The notes: generated from the letters alone by a model not told the origin. A DNA stretch of 64,000 bases from Pragia fontium DSM 5563 = ATCC 49100 (GCF_900112475.1 NZ_FOLW01000011.1:44705-108704), one strand, 5' to 3'; positions 1 through 11,061 are shown, counted from the stretch's first letter. Numbers and translations are program-made.

Positions 1-188
1 TCACGTTATACGCGTTAAATATGATAAGCATATAATGATTATATTTTAAATTTGTTATTTTTCTCCGTGTGCTTTGACCATTAAGTCTATTTATTAAATA
101 GTAATAAATTAAATAAAATAAGTTATTTCAGAGCCATAAGAGATGGTTTATTGATGTTTTTATTCAGCAGTTATTGACGTTTAACGAT

Positions 189-219
189 AAAAAGTCCGGA
201 ATTGGGTTCCGGACTTTTT
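189..219 (-). terminator. Rho-independent terminator of the rspA-rspB-ydfJ-ydfI operon
   Basis: A perfect 13-bp inverted repeat (189-201 with 207-219) with a 5-nt loop. Its outer arms are A5/T5, so it can end transcription in either direction. It lies just beyond the stop codon of the minus-strand ydfI gene. The AT-rich stretch 1-188 to its left shows no gene that I can support. Confidence 0.85.
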
Positions 220-245
220 CGTTCAGGGTATCGCGATTTGTTGGT

Positions 246-1727
246 TTAGAAGCCTTGCGCTAGTTGAGCAACGGTCTCACGGGCACCATTTTTTAACAGA
301 TTTTGATAGGCTGCGGTGACGGCTGAAACAAAGCGCGGATTTTGCGGCAGCGTTTTACCAAACACCACTTCCAGAGACAACAGGGCGTTTACGCGTTCCT
401 CTCCTTGCTGACTGTGACTAACCAGCATTTTCAGTTGCTCAATTAATGGATCGCTGACTTCGATCGGCTGACCTTGCTCGTCAACACCGCCGACATAGCG
501 CATCCACGCCGCGATACCTAAAGCTAAGCAGTCAAAATTGCTATTGTGCTCTAAATGGTAACGCACGGAATCCAACATCCGCTGAGGTAACTTTTGTGTT
601 CCATCCATAGCTATTTGCCAAGTGCGATGTTTTAGCGCGGTATTACGATAGCGGTTTAACAGCGAATCAGCATAAGCGGTTAGATCGACTCCTTTGGTAC
701 GCAAGGTAGGAGCCTGTTCGTTGAGCATCAATTGGCGAGCCGCCGCGACATAGTTGCTGTCTTGCATACAGTCATTGATATGCTGGTAGCCCGCTAAATA
801 GCCAAGATAAGCTAAAAATGAGTGGCTACCATTGAGCATCCGCAATTTCATTTCTTCAAAAGGCAATACATCCTGTACCAGTTCTGCGCCGGCTTTTTCC
901 CATTCGGGGCGGCCATTCACGAAGTTATCCTCGATAACCCATTGGCGGAAAGGTTCACAGGCGACGCCTGCCGGGTCATTTATGCCGCCAAGTTGCTGAG
1001 TGATTTTTTCCAACGTGTCCGGCGTGACTGCCGGAACAATGCGATCAACCATCGTGGATGGGAAACTCACGTGAGTTTCAATCCAATCCGCTAGCTGTGC
1101 ATCCTGTCGTCGAGCCAATCCTAAAATAACATTGCGGGTAACGTGACCGTTTTCCGGCATATTATCGCATGACATCACGCTGAGCGCCGGAAGGCCGCGC
1201 TCACGACGAAGGCGCAGGCCCTGAACAATAACGCCGGGTGCTGACTTCGGCGTAGCTGGATTAGCAATGTCATGCTGAATTAGCGGATGGTCTTCAATCA
1301 GTTTGCCGGTCGCCGGTTGGTAACAGTAGCCTTTTTCGGTGATGGTGATGGAAACAATGGCGGTATCAGGTTGGGCGATAGCGTCTAAGACGCTATCAAT
1401 GCCATCAATTTCTCCGTGAATGGCGCGACGAATAACACCAACGATGCGCCCGGACCAGCCTTCGGCTGCCATTTCAGCTACCGAATAAAGCTTATCCTGT
1501 GAGTTTAGGTCGATAATCTGCTGTTCACCGCCAATCAGGTTAACTTCACAGTAGCCCCAGTCGCTACCGTGTTCGGTTGCCAGAATATCGGCATAGATAG
1601 CCTGATGAGCCCGGTGAAAAGCACCAAAACCCAAATGGACAATGCGCGGTTTAATCTTCTCTCTATCGTAAGACGGAATAACGATGTCTTGGGGAAGATT
1701 TGATAACGTTTTATTGGATAAATTCAT
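246..1727 (-). CDS. ydfI: Mannitol dehydrogenase-family oxidoreductase (fructuronate reductase-like, YdfI)
   Basis: A 493-residue NAD-dependent polyol/hexuronate dehydrogenase of the long-chain mannitol dehydrogenase family. The N-terminal cofactor motif [10 protein letters not shown] is at about 32-41. The catalytic Lys/Asn/His triad of the family is seen in KLRMLNGSH (K294, N299, H302). Family members such as UxuB interconvert D-fructuronate and D-mannonate, so oxidation of mannonate or a related aldonate is inferred. It is the last gene of the four-gene operon, 58 bp after ydfJ, and is followed by a strong terminator. No strong Shine-Dalgarno sequence precedes the ATG, so translation may depend on coupling. 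The exact substrate is not determined by the sequence. Confidence 0.85.
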   Translation of the reverse strand: MNLSNKTLSNLPQDIVIPSYDREKIKPRIVHLGFGAFHRAHQAIYADILATEHGSDWGYCEVNLIGGEQQIIDLNSQDKLYSVAEMAAEGWSGRIVGVIRRAIHGEIDGIDSVLDAIAQPDTAIVSITITEKGYCYQPATGKLIEDHPLIQHDIANPATPKSAPGVIVQGLRLRRERGLPALSVMSCDNMPENGHVTRNVILGLARRQDAQLADWIETHVSFPSTMVDRIVPAVTPDTLEKITQQLGGINDPAGVACEPFRQWVIEDNFVNGRPEWEKAGAELVQDVLPFEEMKLRMLNGSHSFLAYLGYLAGYQHINDCMQDSNYVAAARQLMLNEQAPTLRTKGVDLTAYADSLLNRYRNTALKHRTWQIAMDGTQKLPQRMLDSVRYHLEHNSNFDCLALGIAAWMRYVGGVDEQGQPIEVSDPLIEQLKMLVSHSQQGEERVNALLSLEVVFGKTLPQNPRFVSAVTAAYQNLLKNGARETVAQLAQGF

Positions 1728-1785
1728 TTTATCTATTAACCAGTTAGAGTAAGAATAGTTCAGACGTTTGTTGAGTCATATTTAA

Positions 1786-3150
1786 CTAAACTTCTGCCGC
1801 ATCTTTGGGATCGCTTAAGTCACGATCCTTAACTTCCGGCATACAGATGGCGGAGATTAAACCGATGACGGAATAGATGATGATCATAACCACGATTGGC
1901 AGCCAAGAATCGGTCATATTACAGAAGATACCGGCCAGTACAGGACCAAAGCCAACGGCAACCAGACCACCTGTCTCTTTGGAAATCGCCATTCGGGTGA
2001 AGCGATTTCGAGAGCCAAAAATCTCTGCCATGGTGATGTTTTCAAGGGCAAACAGGCCTAATACTGCAATATTATGAATGATGATAAGGCAGGCCATAAT
2101 TACGTTAACATCGCCACTTTTATCAACAATAATCGATAGCATCGGGTAGGCTAAAATGATGGCACCAATGTTCAAAACAATATAGGGCAGTCGGCGGCCA
2201 ATTTTGTCTGAAATCCAGCCTAATAGCGGTATTGTCAGGAAGCCAATAACCGAACTGATCATCAGGGCATCGGTTGGAATGCGTTTTTCAAACAGTAAAC
2301 TTTGTACCAGATAACCGGCAAGGAAGGTTTGAATCAGCCCTGAGTTACCAGCCTGACCAAAGCGTAATCCTGTTGCCAGCCAGAAAGATTTACTGGTAAA
2401 CATGGCAAAGATTGAGCTGTCTGAGGTGTCTGTTTTGGCCGTGGAGGTATTGTTATCAGTGGCTTCATTAACTTGTTCGAATACCGGGCTTTCTTTAAGG
2501 TTCATTCTTAACCAGACCGCAAAGAACATCACCACGACGCTGGATAAGAACGGGATACGCCAGCCCCAGTCTAATAGTTGTTCTTTATCCAGAAAGAAGA
2601 ACATCACTGCCCAGATAGCGGTGGCGCTTAAGGTTCCGCAGTTGGTTCCCATGGCGACTAAAGAAGAGATGATCCCGCGTTTACCTTTGGGAGCATATTC
2701 AGCCAGCATGGTACCTGCACCGGAGATTTCTGCACCGGCACCCAGTCCCTGAACAATACGAAGAGTAACCAGCAAAATTGGCGCAAAAATACCGATTTGG
2801 GCATAGGTCGGTAATACGCCGATAAGCGTAGTACAGATACCCATCATAGTGATGGTGATAAACAGCACTTTTTTCCTGCCGATGGTATCGCCCATTCTAC
2901 CGAAGATAAAAGCACCCACGATGCGTGCAATATATCCGGCACCGTAGGTTCCCATTGCCAGAATTAAGGCCATCGCCGCCGATTGTTCCGGAAAGAATAT
3001 TTCATGGAAAACCAGAGCGGCGCCCAGGGAGTAGAGCTGGAAATCCATAAATTCCAGAGCAGTTCCCAGCCATCCGGATACCGCTGCTTTAATGAGATCG
3101 GTGGTACTTCTTTCTGGCGTATTCTGTTTGAGTTCCATATTGTTATTCAT
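1786..3150 (-). CDS. ydfJ: MFS sugar-acid/metabolite:H+ symporter (YdfJ)
   Basis: A 454-residue inner-membrane transporter with about 12 hydrophobic segments and the MFS loop 2-3 signature seen in FGRMGDTIGRKK near residue 90. N-terminal residues such as GWLGTALEFMDF are typical of the metabolite:H+ symporter branch. It sits between the rspAB enzymes and ydfI, so it probably imports the substrate of this pathway. In E. coli K-12 the corresponding gene is, to my knowledge, disrupted at a prophage boundary; here it is intact and co-directional with its partners. The ATG at 3150 has an AGAGAA ribosome-binding sequence; an in-frame ATG four codons later is an alternative. Confidence 0.8.
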   Translation of the reverse strand: MNNNMELKQNTPERSTTDLIKAAVSGWLGTALEFMDFQLYSLGAALVFHEIFFPEQSAAMALILAMGTYGAGYIARIVGAFIFGRMGDTIGRKKVLFITITMMGICTTLIGVLPTYAQIGIFAPILLVTLRIVQGLGAGAEISGAGTMLAEYAPKGKRGIISSLVAMGTNCGTLSATAIWAVMFFFLDKEQLLDWGWRIPFLSSVVVMFFAVWLRMNLKESPVFEQVNEATDNNTSTAKTDTSDSSIFAMFTSKSFWLATGLRFGQAGNSGLIQTFLAGYLVQSLLFEKRIPTDALMISSVIGFLTIPLLGWISDKIGRRLPYIVLNIGAIILAYPMLSIIVDKSGDVNVIMACLIIIHNIAVLGLFALENITMAEIFGSRNRFTRMAISKETGGLVAVGFGPVLAGIFCNMTDSWLPIVVMIIIYSVIGLISAICMPEVKDRDLSDPKDAAEV

Positions 3151-3212
3151 ATTTTATTCTCTACAGTTTGTTGTTATATCTACAGAAAAAGTTCGGGTAC
3201 AAAGGTCATTGG

Positions 3213-4226
3213 TTAAAATTTCAGTAAAACCTTGCAGCAGGTCTTAGGGTCTTTTTCAAAAATCTCCATGGCATTAATAACGTGCGTGTAGTCGAACTGG
3301 TGAGTAATCAGTTTCTCTGGAGCGATCTTTCCTTTTACCATCCAGTCAATCACCATCGGAAAACGGTTACTGTTCAGGCGTGAGCTATAAATGGTTAATT
3401 CTTTGCTGGTGATACCCTGCTGGCTAATCATGCAGGGTTCAGAAGAGAAGCCCATAATGCCAATACGCGCGGCGGGGGAGGCCAAACCAATTGCTTCGGG
3501 TAGGATAGAGACATGGCATGCGGCATCAACAATTAACGTCGGGCGAATCCCCAGTTTGGACAGTTCGCTGGCTAAATCGATATCGGTATTATTGATGATG
3601 CGGTCGGCACCGCTTTCTTTAGCCATTGCCAGGCGTTCATCAAGACGGTCGGCAACAATAATCTCTTTTACGCCGTATACGCCGCGTAATGCCTGAATAG
3701 TGGTTAATCCCATTGGGCCGGCACCATAAACTAGCGCAACGTCCAGTGGGCTGGGGTTCATTTGACTACAGATATTGGCGGCAATGGTAAACGGTTCAAT
3801 CATGGTTGCTTCCCGATCCGCAATGCTGTCGGGTACGACATGCGCATTTCTGGCCGGTAGCGTGATGTATTCACTGAAGCCGCCATCACGATGCACACCG
3901 ATAACCTGCAAGGAAGTACAAACGTTAGGTTTTCCTACCGAACAGGGATAACAATGACCGCAACTGACCACGGGATCGCCAACCACACGCTCACCAATAC
4001 GCGATGATTCAACGCCTTCACCAACGGCGTCGATGCGACCAAAGAATTCATGACCAATAACGCGTGGATATTTAGCAAAAGGGTTATGACCGCGATAAAT
4101 ATGGACGTCTGAGCCGCAAATACCGGCACTTTCCACCCGTAAACGGACTTCACCCGGTTGAGGTTGGGGGATCGGGCGCTCTTCAATGACTAATTTTTCG
4201 GGTTCTTGAATAACGACGCTTTTCAT
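3213..4226 (-). CDS. rspB: Zinc-binding alcohol dehydrogenase RspB
   Basis: A 337-residue medium-chain zinc dehydrogenase, probably oxidising a sugar acid or polyol with NAD(P). The catalytic zinc region reads GICGSDVH followed by GHEFFG. The structural zinc site is the four-cysteine run CGHCYPCSVGKPNVC, and the Rossmann motif is VYGAGPMG. I chose the ATG at 4226 over an upstream ATG at 4253 because a strong AAGGAG sits just before it, between the rspA stop and this start, and because the protein then begins MKSVVIQ as expected. It is translationally close to rspA (14-bp gap). The E. coli name 'starvation sensing' reflects a phenotype, not a known reaction. Confidence 0.87.
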   Translation of the reverse strand: MKSVVIQEPEKLVIEERPIPQPQPGEVRLRVESAGICGSDVHIYRGHNPFAKYPRVIGHEFFGRIDAVGEGVESSRIGERVVGDPVVSCGHCYPCSVGKPNVCTSLQVIGVHRDGGFSEYITLPARNAHVVPDSIADREATMIEPFTIAANICSQMNPSPLDVALVYGAGPMGLTTIQALRGVYGVKEIIVADRLDERLAMAKESGADRIINNTDIDLASELSKLGIRPTLIVDAACHVSILPEAIGLASPAARIGIMGFSSEPCMISQQGITSKELTIYSSRLNSNRFPMVIDWMVKGKIAPEKLITHQFDYTHVINAMEIFEKDPKTCCKVLLKF

Positions 4227-4240
4227 TGTTTTCTCCTTTA

Positions 4241-5455
4241 TTACCAATTCCATAGTGTGCCGTCGGTCAAGCGAGCAACCGGTAAATAGGCTGCTTCGTA
4301 GGGATATTTCGCCGCCAGTTTCTCGTCAAAATCGATGCCCAGACCGGGTTTATCACTTGGGTGCATATAGCCATCGTCAAATGTCCAGTTGTGCGGGAAG
4401 ACTTCCAGCATTTGCTCTGAGTACCCCATATATTCCTGAACGCCGAAATTAGGCACCCAAAGGTCGAAGTGCAGTGCAGCAGCGTGACAAATTGGTGATA
4501 AGTCGGAAGGGCCGTGAGAACCGGTGCGAACCTGATACATGGAGGCGAAATCTGCAATGCGGCGCATATGGGTAATACCGCCAGCATGGGTAATGGTGGT
4601 ACGGATATAGTCGATAAGCTGTTCTTCAATCAGCTGTTTACAGTCCCAAATGCTGTTAAATACTTCGCCAACAGCGATTGGCGTCACTGTATGTTGGCGA
4701 ATCAGGCGGAAGCTTTCCTGATTTTCAGCCGGCGTGGGATCTTCCATCCAGAACAGGCGATAGTCTTCAATACTTTTACCAAAGCGCGCGGCTTCAATTG
4801 GCGTTAGGCGGTGGTGCATGTCGTGCAGCAGATGTTCTTCAAAGCCGAATTTGTTACGTACCGCTTCAAACAGCTTTGGTGTGAAATCCAGATATTTCTC
4901 AGTCGACCACAGCTGTTCTTCTGGGTAGTGACCTTTAGTGGCGGGCTCATAGGCCAGATTTTTGCCTTTGCTCAGACCGTAGGTGGTTTGCATTCCCGGT
5001 ACGCCGCACTGAACTCGAATCGCTTTAAAGCCCATTTCTTGGTGCTTGGCGTAATCTTCCAGAACTTCGTCAATCGTACGACCGGTGGTATGGCAATACA
5101 CCATAACGCCAGTGCGCGAAGCGCCACCCAGCAATTGGTAAAGCGGCATATTGGCAGCCTTGCCTTTAATATCCCATAACGCCATATCAATGGCGGAAAT
5201 GGCTGACATGGTTACCGGACCGCGACGCCAGTAAGCACCTTTATAGAAAAATTGCCAGATATCTTCGATCTGATGAGCATCGCGGCCAATCAGTTGGGGA
5301 CATAGATGATCTTTAAGATAGGAGGCGACAGAAAGTTCTCGGCCATTAAGCGTGGCATCACCAATGCCGTATAGCCCTTCATCAGTGGTAATTTTGACGG
5401 TAACAAAGTTACGTCCCGGACAGGTAACAAATACTTCAGCCTTTACGATTTTCAT
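4241..5455 (-). CDS. rspA: D-mannonate dehydratase family protein RspA
   Basis: A 404-residue enolase-superfamily enzyme, the same length as E. coli RspA. The metal and acid/base positions of the ManD subgroup are visible: [19 protein letters not shown] and the RTGSHGPSD histidine. The C-terminus ends in the ManD-type [14 protein letters not shown]. Family members dehydrate D-mannonate (or D-gluconate) to 2-keto-3-deoxygluconate, often at low rates. It is the first gene of the operon with rspB, ydfJ and ydfI, which suggests a sugar-acid catabolic or detoxifying pathway. The ribosome-binding site is AGGAT, about 9 nt before the ATG. Confidence 0.9.
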   Translation of the reverse strand: MKIVKAEVFVTCPGRNFVTVKITTDEGLYGIGDATLNGRELSVASYLKDHLCPQLIGRDAHQIEDIWQFFYKGAYWRRGPVTMSAISAIDMALWDIKGKAANMPLYQLLGGASRTGVMVYCHTTGRTIDEVLEDYAKHQEMGFKAIRVQCGVPGMQTTYGLSKGKNLAYEPATKGHYPEEQLWSTEKYLDFTPKLFEAVRNKFGFEEHLLHDMHHRLTPIEAARFGKSIEDYRLFWMEDPTPAENQESFRLIRQHTVTPIAVGEVFNSIWDCKQLIEEQLIDYIRTTITHAGGITHMRRIADFASMYQVRTGSHGPSDLSPICHAAALHFDLWVPNFGVQEYMGYSEQMLEVFPHNWTFDDGYMHPSDKPGLGIDFDEKLAAKYPYEAAYLPVARLTDGTLWNW

Positions 5456-5533
5456 AATGCATTCATCCTAACGGGTAAAAAGTGGGCGCTGATTGATAGA
5501 TAAGTGAGCACAAAATACTTCTGGATTAACTAC

Positions 5534-5545
5534 CATACAAGTATG
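5534..5545. promoter_or_regulatory. Palindromic putative operator of the rspA promoter
   Basis: CATAC-AA-GTATG is a perfect inverted repeat 79-90 bp upstream of the rspA start. Read on the minus strand it contains CATACT, a possible -10 element, so a repressor bound here would block transcription. E. coli rspAB is repressed by the GntR-family protein YdfH/RspR. Assigning this palindrome to such a regulator is inference, and no such regulator gene lies in the window. Confidence 0.35.
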
Positions 5546-5576
5546 TTTGATGTGGTTTAGTGAGAAAGTTTTAGAT

Positions 5577-5594
5577 CTGTGATTGGTATCACCG
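5577..5594 (-). promoter_or_regulatory. Putative CRP-binding site upstream of rspA
   Basis: TGTGA-TTGGTA-TCACC (5578-5593) matches the CRP core TGTGA-N6-TCACA at nine of ten positions. It is about 130 bp upstream of the rspA start codon in the rspA/argD divergent region. The rest of this 320-bp intergenic region is AT-rich and also holds the palindrome at 5534 and the ARG boxes at 5688-5726. Confidence 0.55.
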
Positions 5595-5687
5595 ATAAAT
5601 GAAAATGCATGGAATGAATATTTATGGCTAAGGATGTCTTTTTGTTTTTATTTAGTTATTTGATTTATAAATATTAAAAATAATTTA

Positions 5688-5726
5688 TCTGTATTTTTAT
5701 CCTTATAAATTGATTTTATATTCATT
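5688..5726 (+). promoter_or_regulatory. Tandem ARG boxes (ArgR operator) of argD
   Basis: Two 18-bp ARG boxes lie 3 bp apart, the spacing used by the ArgR hexamer. The downstream box (5709-5726) matches the consensus wNTGAATWWWWATTCANW at all but one position. The upstream box (5688-5705) is weaker, with about three mismatches. They lie 50-90 bp before the argD start, where bound ArgR with arginine would repress the promoter. Confidence 0.6.
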
Positions 5727-5754
5727 TTTGGTAGTGTTGTTTGATTCACGATGA

Positions 5755-6999
<1,245 letters not shown>

Positions 7000-7068
7000 T
7001 CGTCCGTTAAATTTAAAAGTATCCCCTTCATTCGTCGGGGAATATTCAATGACTTTATCCGTAACCTC

Positions 7069-7095
7069 AAAACGGCTGGTTAAATCAGCCGTTTT
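7069..7095. terminator. Bidirectional terminator between argD and yhfK
   Basis: A 10-bp perfect stem AAAACGGCTG/CAGCCGTTTT with a 7-nt loop, placed between the two convergent genes. It has A and T runs on the outer arms, so it can serve both. Confidence 0.85.
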
Positions 7096-7111
7096 CCCCT
7101 TAGCGATCGAC

Positions 7112-9187
7112 TTAACTTTTATCGCGTAAACGGCGTTTCAGCCAAATACCATGATGCGGACGCTGCTGCCAAGCCAGAGAAGAGATTGTGTGCATGGATT
7201 TTAAGTGGGCCAATACTCGCTCAAGATGCCGCTCCATGGTGGTTTCCGGTAGCTCACTATTGGGTTCAACAATCTGTAGCATACTGGTATCACTGCTCGG
7301 CCCATCATACTCTAATCGTTGCTGGCAGCTTTGAATCATAATTTCGCAGGTGTTTAGATAGGTTTTGGATAGTTCCGGTATCAGGACATATTGGTCTCGG
7401 GCGATAACCGTCATGCCATTCAGATGTTCAACCAGAAACTGGCTGTGAGTAATCCACAGACGCATATCCGTTAAGTAGCGGGAATTAAAACCGGGTTCCT
7501 GCATCGCCTGATTCAAGGTAGTGAAAAGCGTATTGTGTGCCTGATTAACCTTCATTCGAGTATAGGAAAGTTCAGGCGCATTATCGGTCATGCTAAACAT
7601 CTGGCGAAGGTGCTGTTGATAAGTTTCCAGGGCATCATGGGCATTTTTACGTAGCAGACCGCTTTGCCACTGTGGCCATAACCAGATGGTACTGGCAAAT
7701 ACCAAAACGCAACCAATAACGGTATCAATCAGGCGCGGCAGCAGGAATTCCATACCGCTATTAGCAATAATTTGCAGGGTATAAACCGCGGTAATGGTAA
7801 AGCCAATAACCGCAATGCCGTAATTTTTGCGCACAATCAGATAGGACACCAGAGTAAGCAACAGCATCAGCAATAACATGTAATTTTGCGGGTAATGCAA
7901 ATGAAGAATGACTGCGCCCACGATAATGCCGAACATGGTTCCCAAGGCACGGTGCTGAATTCTGATGCGGGTTGCGTTATAACCATTCTGGCTGACTAAC
8001 ATGATTGTCAGAAGGATCCAATAAGGTTTGGGTAAGCTAAGTACGCTACCGATAGCGGTTCCTGCTGCTAACGTTAGCCCGAGGCGTGCAGCGTTTCGTA
8101 AAGCAATCGATTTGATTGAGCAGTAATTCTTTAATGCTCGCCAGAAAGGTAAACGGTTTTGGGCAGGCATTAAACTGCGGTTATATAGCGGTAGCTGGCT
8201 GCTCAGCAGATAGGCAATGCGACTAAAGTGATAATAACAGAAGGCGCCAACCGGATTATCAGGATGTTGGTTGGCAATTTTTTCCAGTGCGGATAACTCA
8301 TGATCCATATTGAAGGGACTGGGGCGACGATGGTAAAGAATATCATCGGCTAAAATCCGTAAGCGATGACTGATAATTTTAGCATTATGGCGAATAACTG
8401 CTTCAGCATGGCTTTGTTCAACCAGTTTTTGCACCTCATCTGGTTGGTGCAGGCTGACCGTAATATGCTCCTGTAAATCCAGAGCGACCTGAAAAGCTCT
8501 CATCAAACGTTGATGGCGTGGGTGCTTCAGGTCGGTAATCATATATATTTGCTGATAGACCAGCGAGATACTGTCCATGGCCTGCTGTTGGCGTTGTAAT
8601 AATGGTGGCAGAGCGGTTTCTGGGTCGGTGTGTTGAGTGAGGAGGCTATATTTTTCTTCAAAATAATCAGCTAATTGGCGATACAGTAAACTGAGTGACT
8701 CGCGCATTGGCTGCTCTTGCCAGAGCCTGAACCAGACATAGGTGAAAAGGCCGTACCAGATGGTGCCGATCATAAACAACATGGGGGCATACCAGATTGG
8801 TAGGACATCAACCATGCTGAGGGTAAATATCCCTGCCACCAGCGCAGCAGGCATTAAGCGCCCATGTAACGGGCTGATTTCTGCGGTCACGCCAAACAGC
8901 AGAGCCAGTATCAACATGCAAACGCCTAGCGGTATCGACCAGATAAGAAATTGTTGCAGTAAAAGGCTGCTGAGAACAAACAGTGCTCCGCCAATGGCCA
9001 GTCGTTTAAAGAAGCGTTTATGGGGGGTATCTAAGCCGCCGATATTACAGCAGGCCGGTACCAGAGAGAGTAGAAAACCGGTGCGTAAATCGTTTAATAG
9101 CCAGAAGAGGGCAATAGGTAGACAGAGAACCAGCGTTTGGCGCAGAGCGTAATTAATTTCTGGATGATAGATTACTCGTCGCCACAT
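7112..9187 (-). CDS. yhfK: YccS/YhfK-family inner-membrane protein YhfK
   Basis: A 691-residue membrane protein of the FUSC-like (fusaric acid resistance/aromatic acid exporter) superfamily. Two blocks of hydrophobic segments (about residues 15-155 and 375-500) are each followed by a long soluble helical region. It is colinear with E. coli YhfK (about 700 aa), whose function is not established; the family fold suggests efflux or envelope transport. It follows crp with a 71-bp gap containing a terminator, so it may have its own promoter or be expressed by read-through. Confidence 0.85.
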   Translation of the reverse strand: MWRRVIYHPEINYALRQTLVLCLPIALFWLLNDLRTGFLLSLVPACCNIGGLDTPHKRFFKRLAIGGALFVLSSLLLQQFLIWSIPLGVCMLILALLFGVTAEISPLHGRLMPAALVAGIFTLSMVDVLPIWYAPMLFMIGTIWYGLFTYVWFRLWQEQPMRESLSLLYRQLADYFEEKYSLLTQHTDPETALPPLLQRQQQAMDSISLVYQQIYMITDLKHPRHQRLMRAFQVALDLQEHITVSLHQPDEVQKLVEQSHAEAVIRHNAKIISHRLRILADDILYHRRPSPFNMDHELSALEKIANQHPDNPVGAFCYYHFSRIAYLLSSQLPLYNRSLMPAQNRLPFWRALKNYCSIKSIALRNAARLGLTLAAGTAIGSVLSLPKPYWILLTIMLVSQNGYNATRIRIQHRALGTMFGIIVGAVILHLHYPQNYMLLLMLLLTLVSYLIVRKNYGIAVIGFTITAVYTLQIIANSGMEFLLPRLIDTVIGCVLVFASTIWLWPQWQSGLLRKNAHDALETYQQHLRQMFSMTDNAPELSYTRMKVNQAHNTLFTTLNQAMQEPGFNSRYLTDMRLWITHSQFLVEHLNGMTVIARDQYVLIPELSKTYLNTCEIMIQSCQQRLEYDGPSSDTSMLQIVEPNSELPETTMERHLERVLAHLKSMHTISSLAWQQRPHHGIWLKRRLRDKS

Positions 9188-9202
9188 AGGTTTTCCGGGA
9201 AA

Positions 9203-9243
9203 GAAAAACGGGCATGCTGTCCATGAAGTCCAAGCATACCCGT
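9203..9243 (-). terminator. Terminator downstream of crp
   Basis: On the minus strand an 11-bp stem (arms 9208-9218 and 9233-9243, one G-T pair) is followed at once by five T residues (9207-9203). It lies 16 bp after the crp stop codon. Confidence 0.8.
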
Positions 9244-9258
9244 CGATTTGTGTGTTAC

Positions 9259-9891
9259 TTAACGAGTCCCGTAAACAACAATGGTTTTACCGTGTGCAGA
9301 GATCAGGTTTTGATCTTCTAACATTTTTAAGATACGGCCTACCGTTTCACGGGAACAACCAACAATTTGTCCAATTTCCTGACGGGTGATTTTAATTTGC
9401 ATCCCATCCGGATGGGTCATCGCATCAGGCTGTTTGGCTAAATTCAACAGCGTTTGTGCAATACGACCCGTTACATCAAGGAAAGCCAAACTGCCCACTT
9501 TCTCTGACGTTACCTGTAAACGACTGGCCATTTGGGCTGACAAACGCATTAAAATATCTGGGTTAACTTGAATCAGTTGACGAAACTTCTTATAGGAAAT
9601 TTCAGCAACTTCACATGCTGTTTTCGCCCTAACCCAAGCCGTACGCTCTTGACCTTCTTCAAAAAGGCCAAGCTCACCAATAAAGTCCCCTTGATTCAGA
9701 TAAGAGAGAATCATCTCCTTACCTTCTTCATCCTTAATCAGAACGGCTACGGACCCTTTCACAATGTAATAAAGCGTTTCTGCTTTTTCACCTTGATGAA
9801 TCAGTGTGCTCTTAGATGGATATTTATGAATATGACAATGAGATAAGAACCATTCGAGAGTAGGGTCTGTTTGCGGTTTGCCGAGAACCAT
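9259..9891 (-). CDS. crp: cAMP receptor protein CRP
   Basis: A 210-residue global transcription regulator, near-identical to E. coli CRP. The N-terminal cyclic-nucleotide domain contains the cAMP pocket residues in [15 protein letters not shown]. The C-terminal winged helix includes the recognition helix [10 protein letters not shown] (about 178-187). The visible differences are few, for example Ser in place of Asn in KVGSLAF. It binds TGTGA-N6-TCACA sites, and two good candidate sites occur in this window (near 5585 and 54126). The downstream order crp-yhfK-argD is conserved, but the upstream gene yhfA of E. coli is missing. Confidence 0.98.
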   Translation of the reverse strand: MVLGKPQTDPTLEWFLSHCHIHKYPSKSTLIHQGEKAETLYYIVKGSVAVLIKDEEGKEMILSYLNQGDFIGELGLFEEGQERTAWVRAKTACEVAEISYKKFRQLIQVNPDILMRLSAQMASRLQVTSEKVGSLAFLDVTGRIAQTLLNLAKQPDAMTHPDGMQIKITRQEIGQIVGCSRETVGRILKMLEDQNLISAHGKTIVVYGTR

Positions 9892-10191
9892 TTGTTGTTA
9901 TCCTCTTTGTAGTCACTGCCAAAAACAGCAAAGCGAGAAGCTTGCCGGAAACCTTACCCGCCCCGGAGCATATAATTTGCTTAGTGAGCGCTATTATAGC
10001 CGATGTAGAAAATAATATAGAGGTGTTTGTCTATTTGTCCTACATCTGGCTGAACACAACCTGTTTTACCTAATAGTACCTGACACTTATGGTTTTAACA
10101 CAGGTTGAGCGAAGAGTCTCGTGTTGTCTTATTAAAATGAGGGTTAAGCTGCGTAATCACTGGTTGTTTGCTCATTTTACCCACGATATTT
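9892..10191 (-). promoter_or_regulatory. crp upstream region with candidate promoter
   Basis: A 300-bp stretch without a coding sequence separates crp from prkB. On the minus strand a perfect TATAAT lies at 9998-9993, about 100 bp before the crp start, but no matching -35 hexamer is obvious at 16-18 bp. E. coli crp is autoregulated; I see no full CRP consensus here. yhfA, present in E. coli at this point, is absent. Confidence 0.35.
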
Positions 10192-11061
10192 TTACTCTAA
10201 TATCCGGCCTTCTAATAATTGCTGGATTAACGGAGTAATAATCAATTCCATGGCCAGCCCAAACTTGCCGCCGGGGATCACCAGCGTATTGGTTTGGGAG
10301 ATAAATGAACCCTGCAACATCGCCAGCAAGTAAGGGAAATCGATACCGGTTAATCCCCTAAAATGGATCACCACCAAGCTTTCATCCATGGTTGGAATAC
10401 TCTTAGCCGAAAAGGGATCGGATGTATCAACGGTGGGGACTCGCTGAAAGTTAATATGGGTGCGGGAAAATTGAGGGGTAATATAGTTGATGTAGTCATC
10501 CATTGAACGTACAACGGAGTCGAGAACGGCCTCACGGGAATGTTCCCGTTCACCGGTGTCGCGAATCAGTTTTTGTATCCATTCCAAATTGACGATAGGA
10601 ACAACTCCAACCAGCAGATCAACGTGCTGTGCGACATTTTGCTTAGCGGTGACAATACCGCCATGCAGTCCTTCATAAAATAGCAGGTCGGTTTCTTCTG
10701 GCAGTGCCTGCCAAGGGGTAAAGCTGCCCGGTAATTGGTTATAGGGCATCGCTTCATCGTAGGTATGTAAATATTTTCGGGTATGGCCAGTACCGGTCTT
10801 ACCATATTCGATAAAGCTGTTTTCCAATTGGGAAAAGTCGTTGGCTTCCGGGCCAAAATAGCTAATATGGCGTCCTTGCTCTCTGGCTTTGCGGATTTCT
10901 GCATCCATTTCCGGGCGGGTATATCGATGATAAGCATCGCCGTCGATGCGGGCGGCATTGAGCTGTAGCTGCTGGAAAATTTTCCGGAAAGCCAAACTGG
11001 TAGTGGTGGTACCGGCACCGCTAGAGCCGGTAACCGCAATAATCGGATGCTTTGCTGACAT
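10192..11061 (-). CDS. prkB: Phosphoribulokinase-like protein PrkB
   Basis: A 289-residue P-loop kinase homologous to class I (bacterial) phosphoribulokinases and equal in length to E. coli PrkB. The P-loop GSSGAGTTTT lacks the usual lysine, as in class I PRKs. Other PRK blocks are LLFYEGLHGG, GVVPIVNLEWIQK and FQRVPTVDTSDPF. No RuBisCO gene is present, and the physiological substrate in enterics is unknown, so I assign a probable sugar-phosphate kinase. It lies 91 bp after yheU, in the conserved yheT-yheU-prkB order. Confidence 0.9.
   Translation of the reverse strand: MSAKHPIIAVTGSSGAGTTTTSLAFRKIFQQLQLNAARIDGDAYHRYTRPEMDAEIRKAREQGRHISYFGPEANDFSQLENSFIEYGKTGTGHTRKYLHTYDEAMPYNQLPGSFTPWQALPEETDLLFYEGLHGGIVTAKQNVAQHVDLLVGVVPIVNLEWIQKLIRDTGEREHSREAVLDSVVRSMDDYINYITPQFSRTHINFQRVPTVDTSDPFSAKSIPTMDESLVVIHFRGLTGIDFPYLLAMLQGSFISQTNTLVIPGGKFGLAMELIITPLIQQLLEGRILE

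Noticed and set aside
4227..4253. Upstream start for rspB adding nine residues
   Set aside because: The extension overlaps rspA and lies before the strong AAGGAG; the ATG at 4226 fits the family N-terminus.
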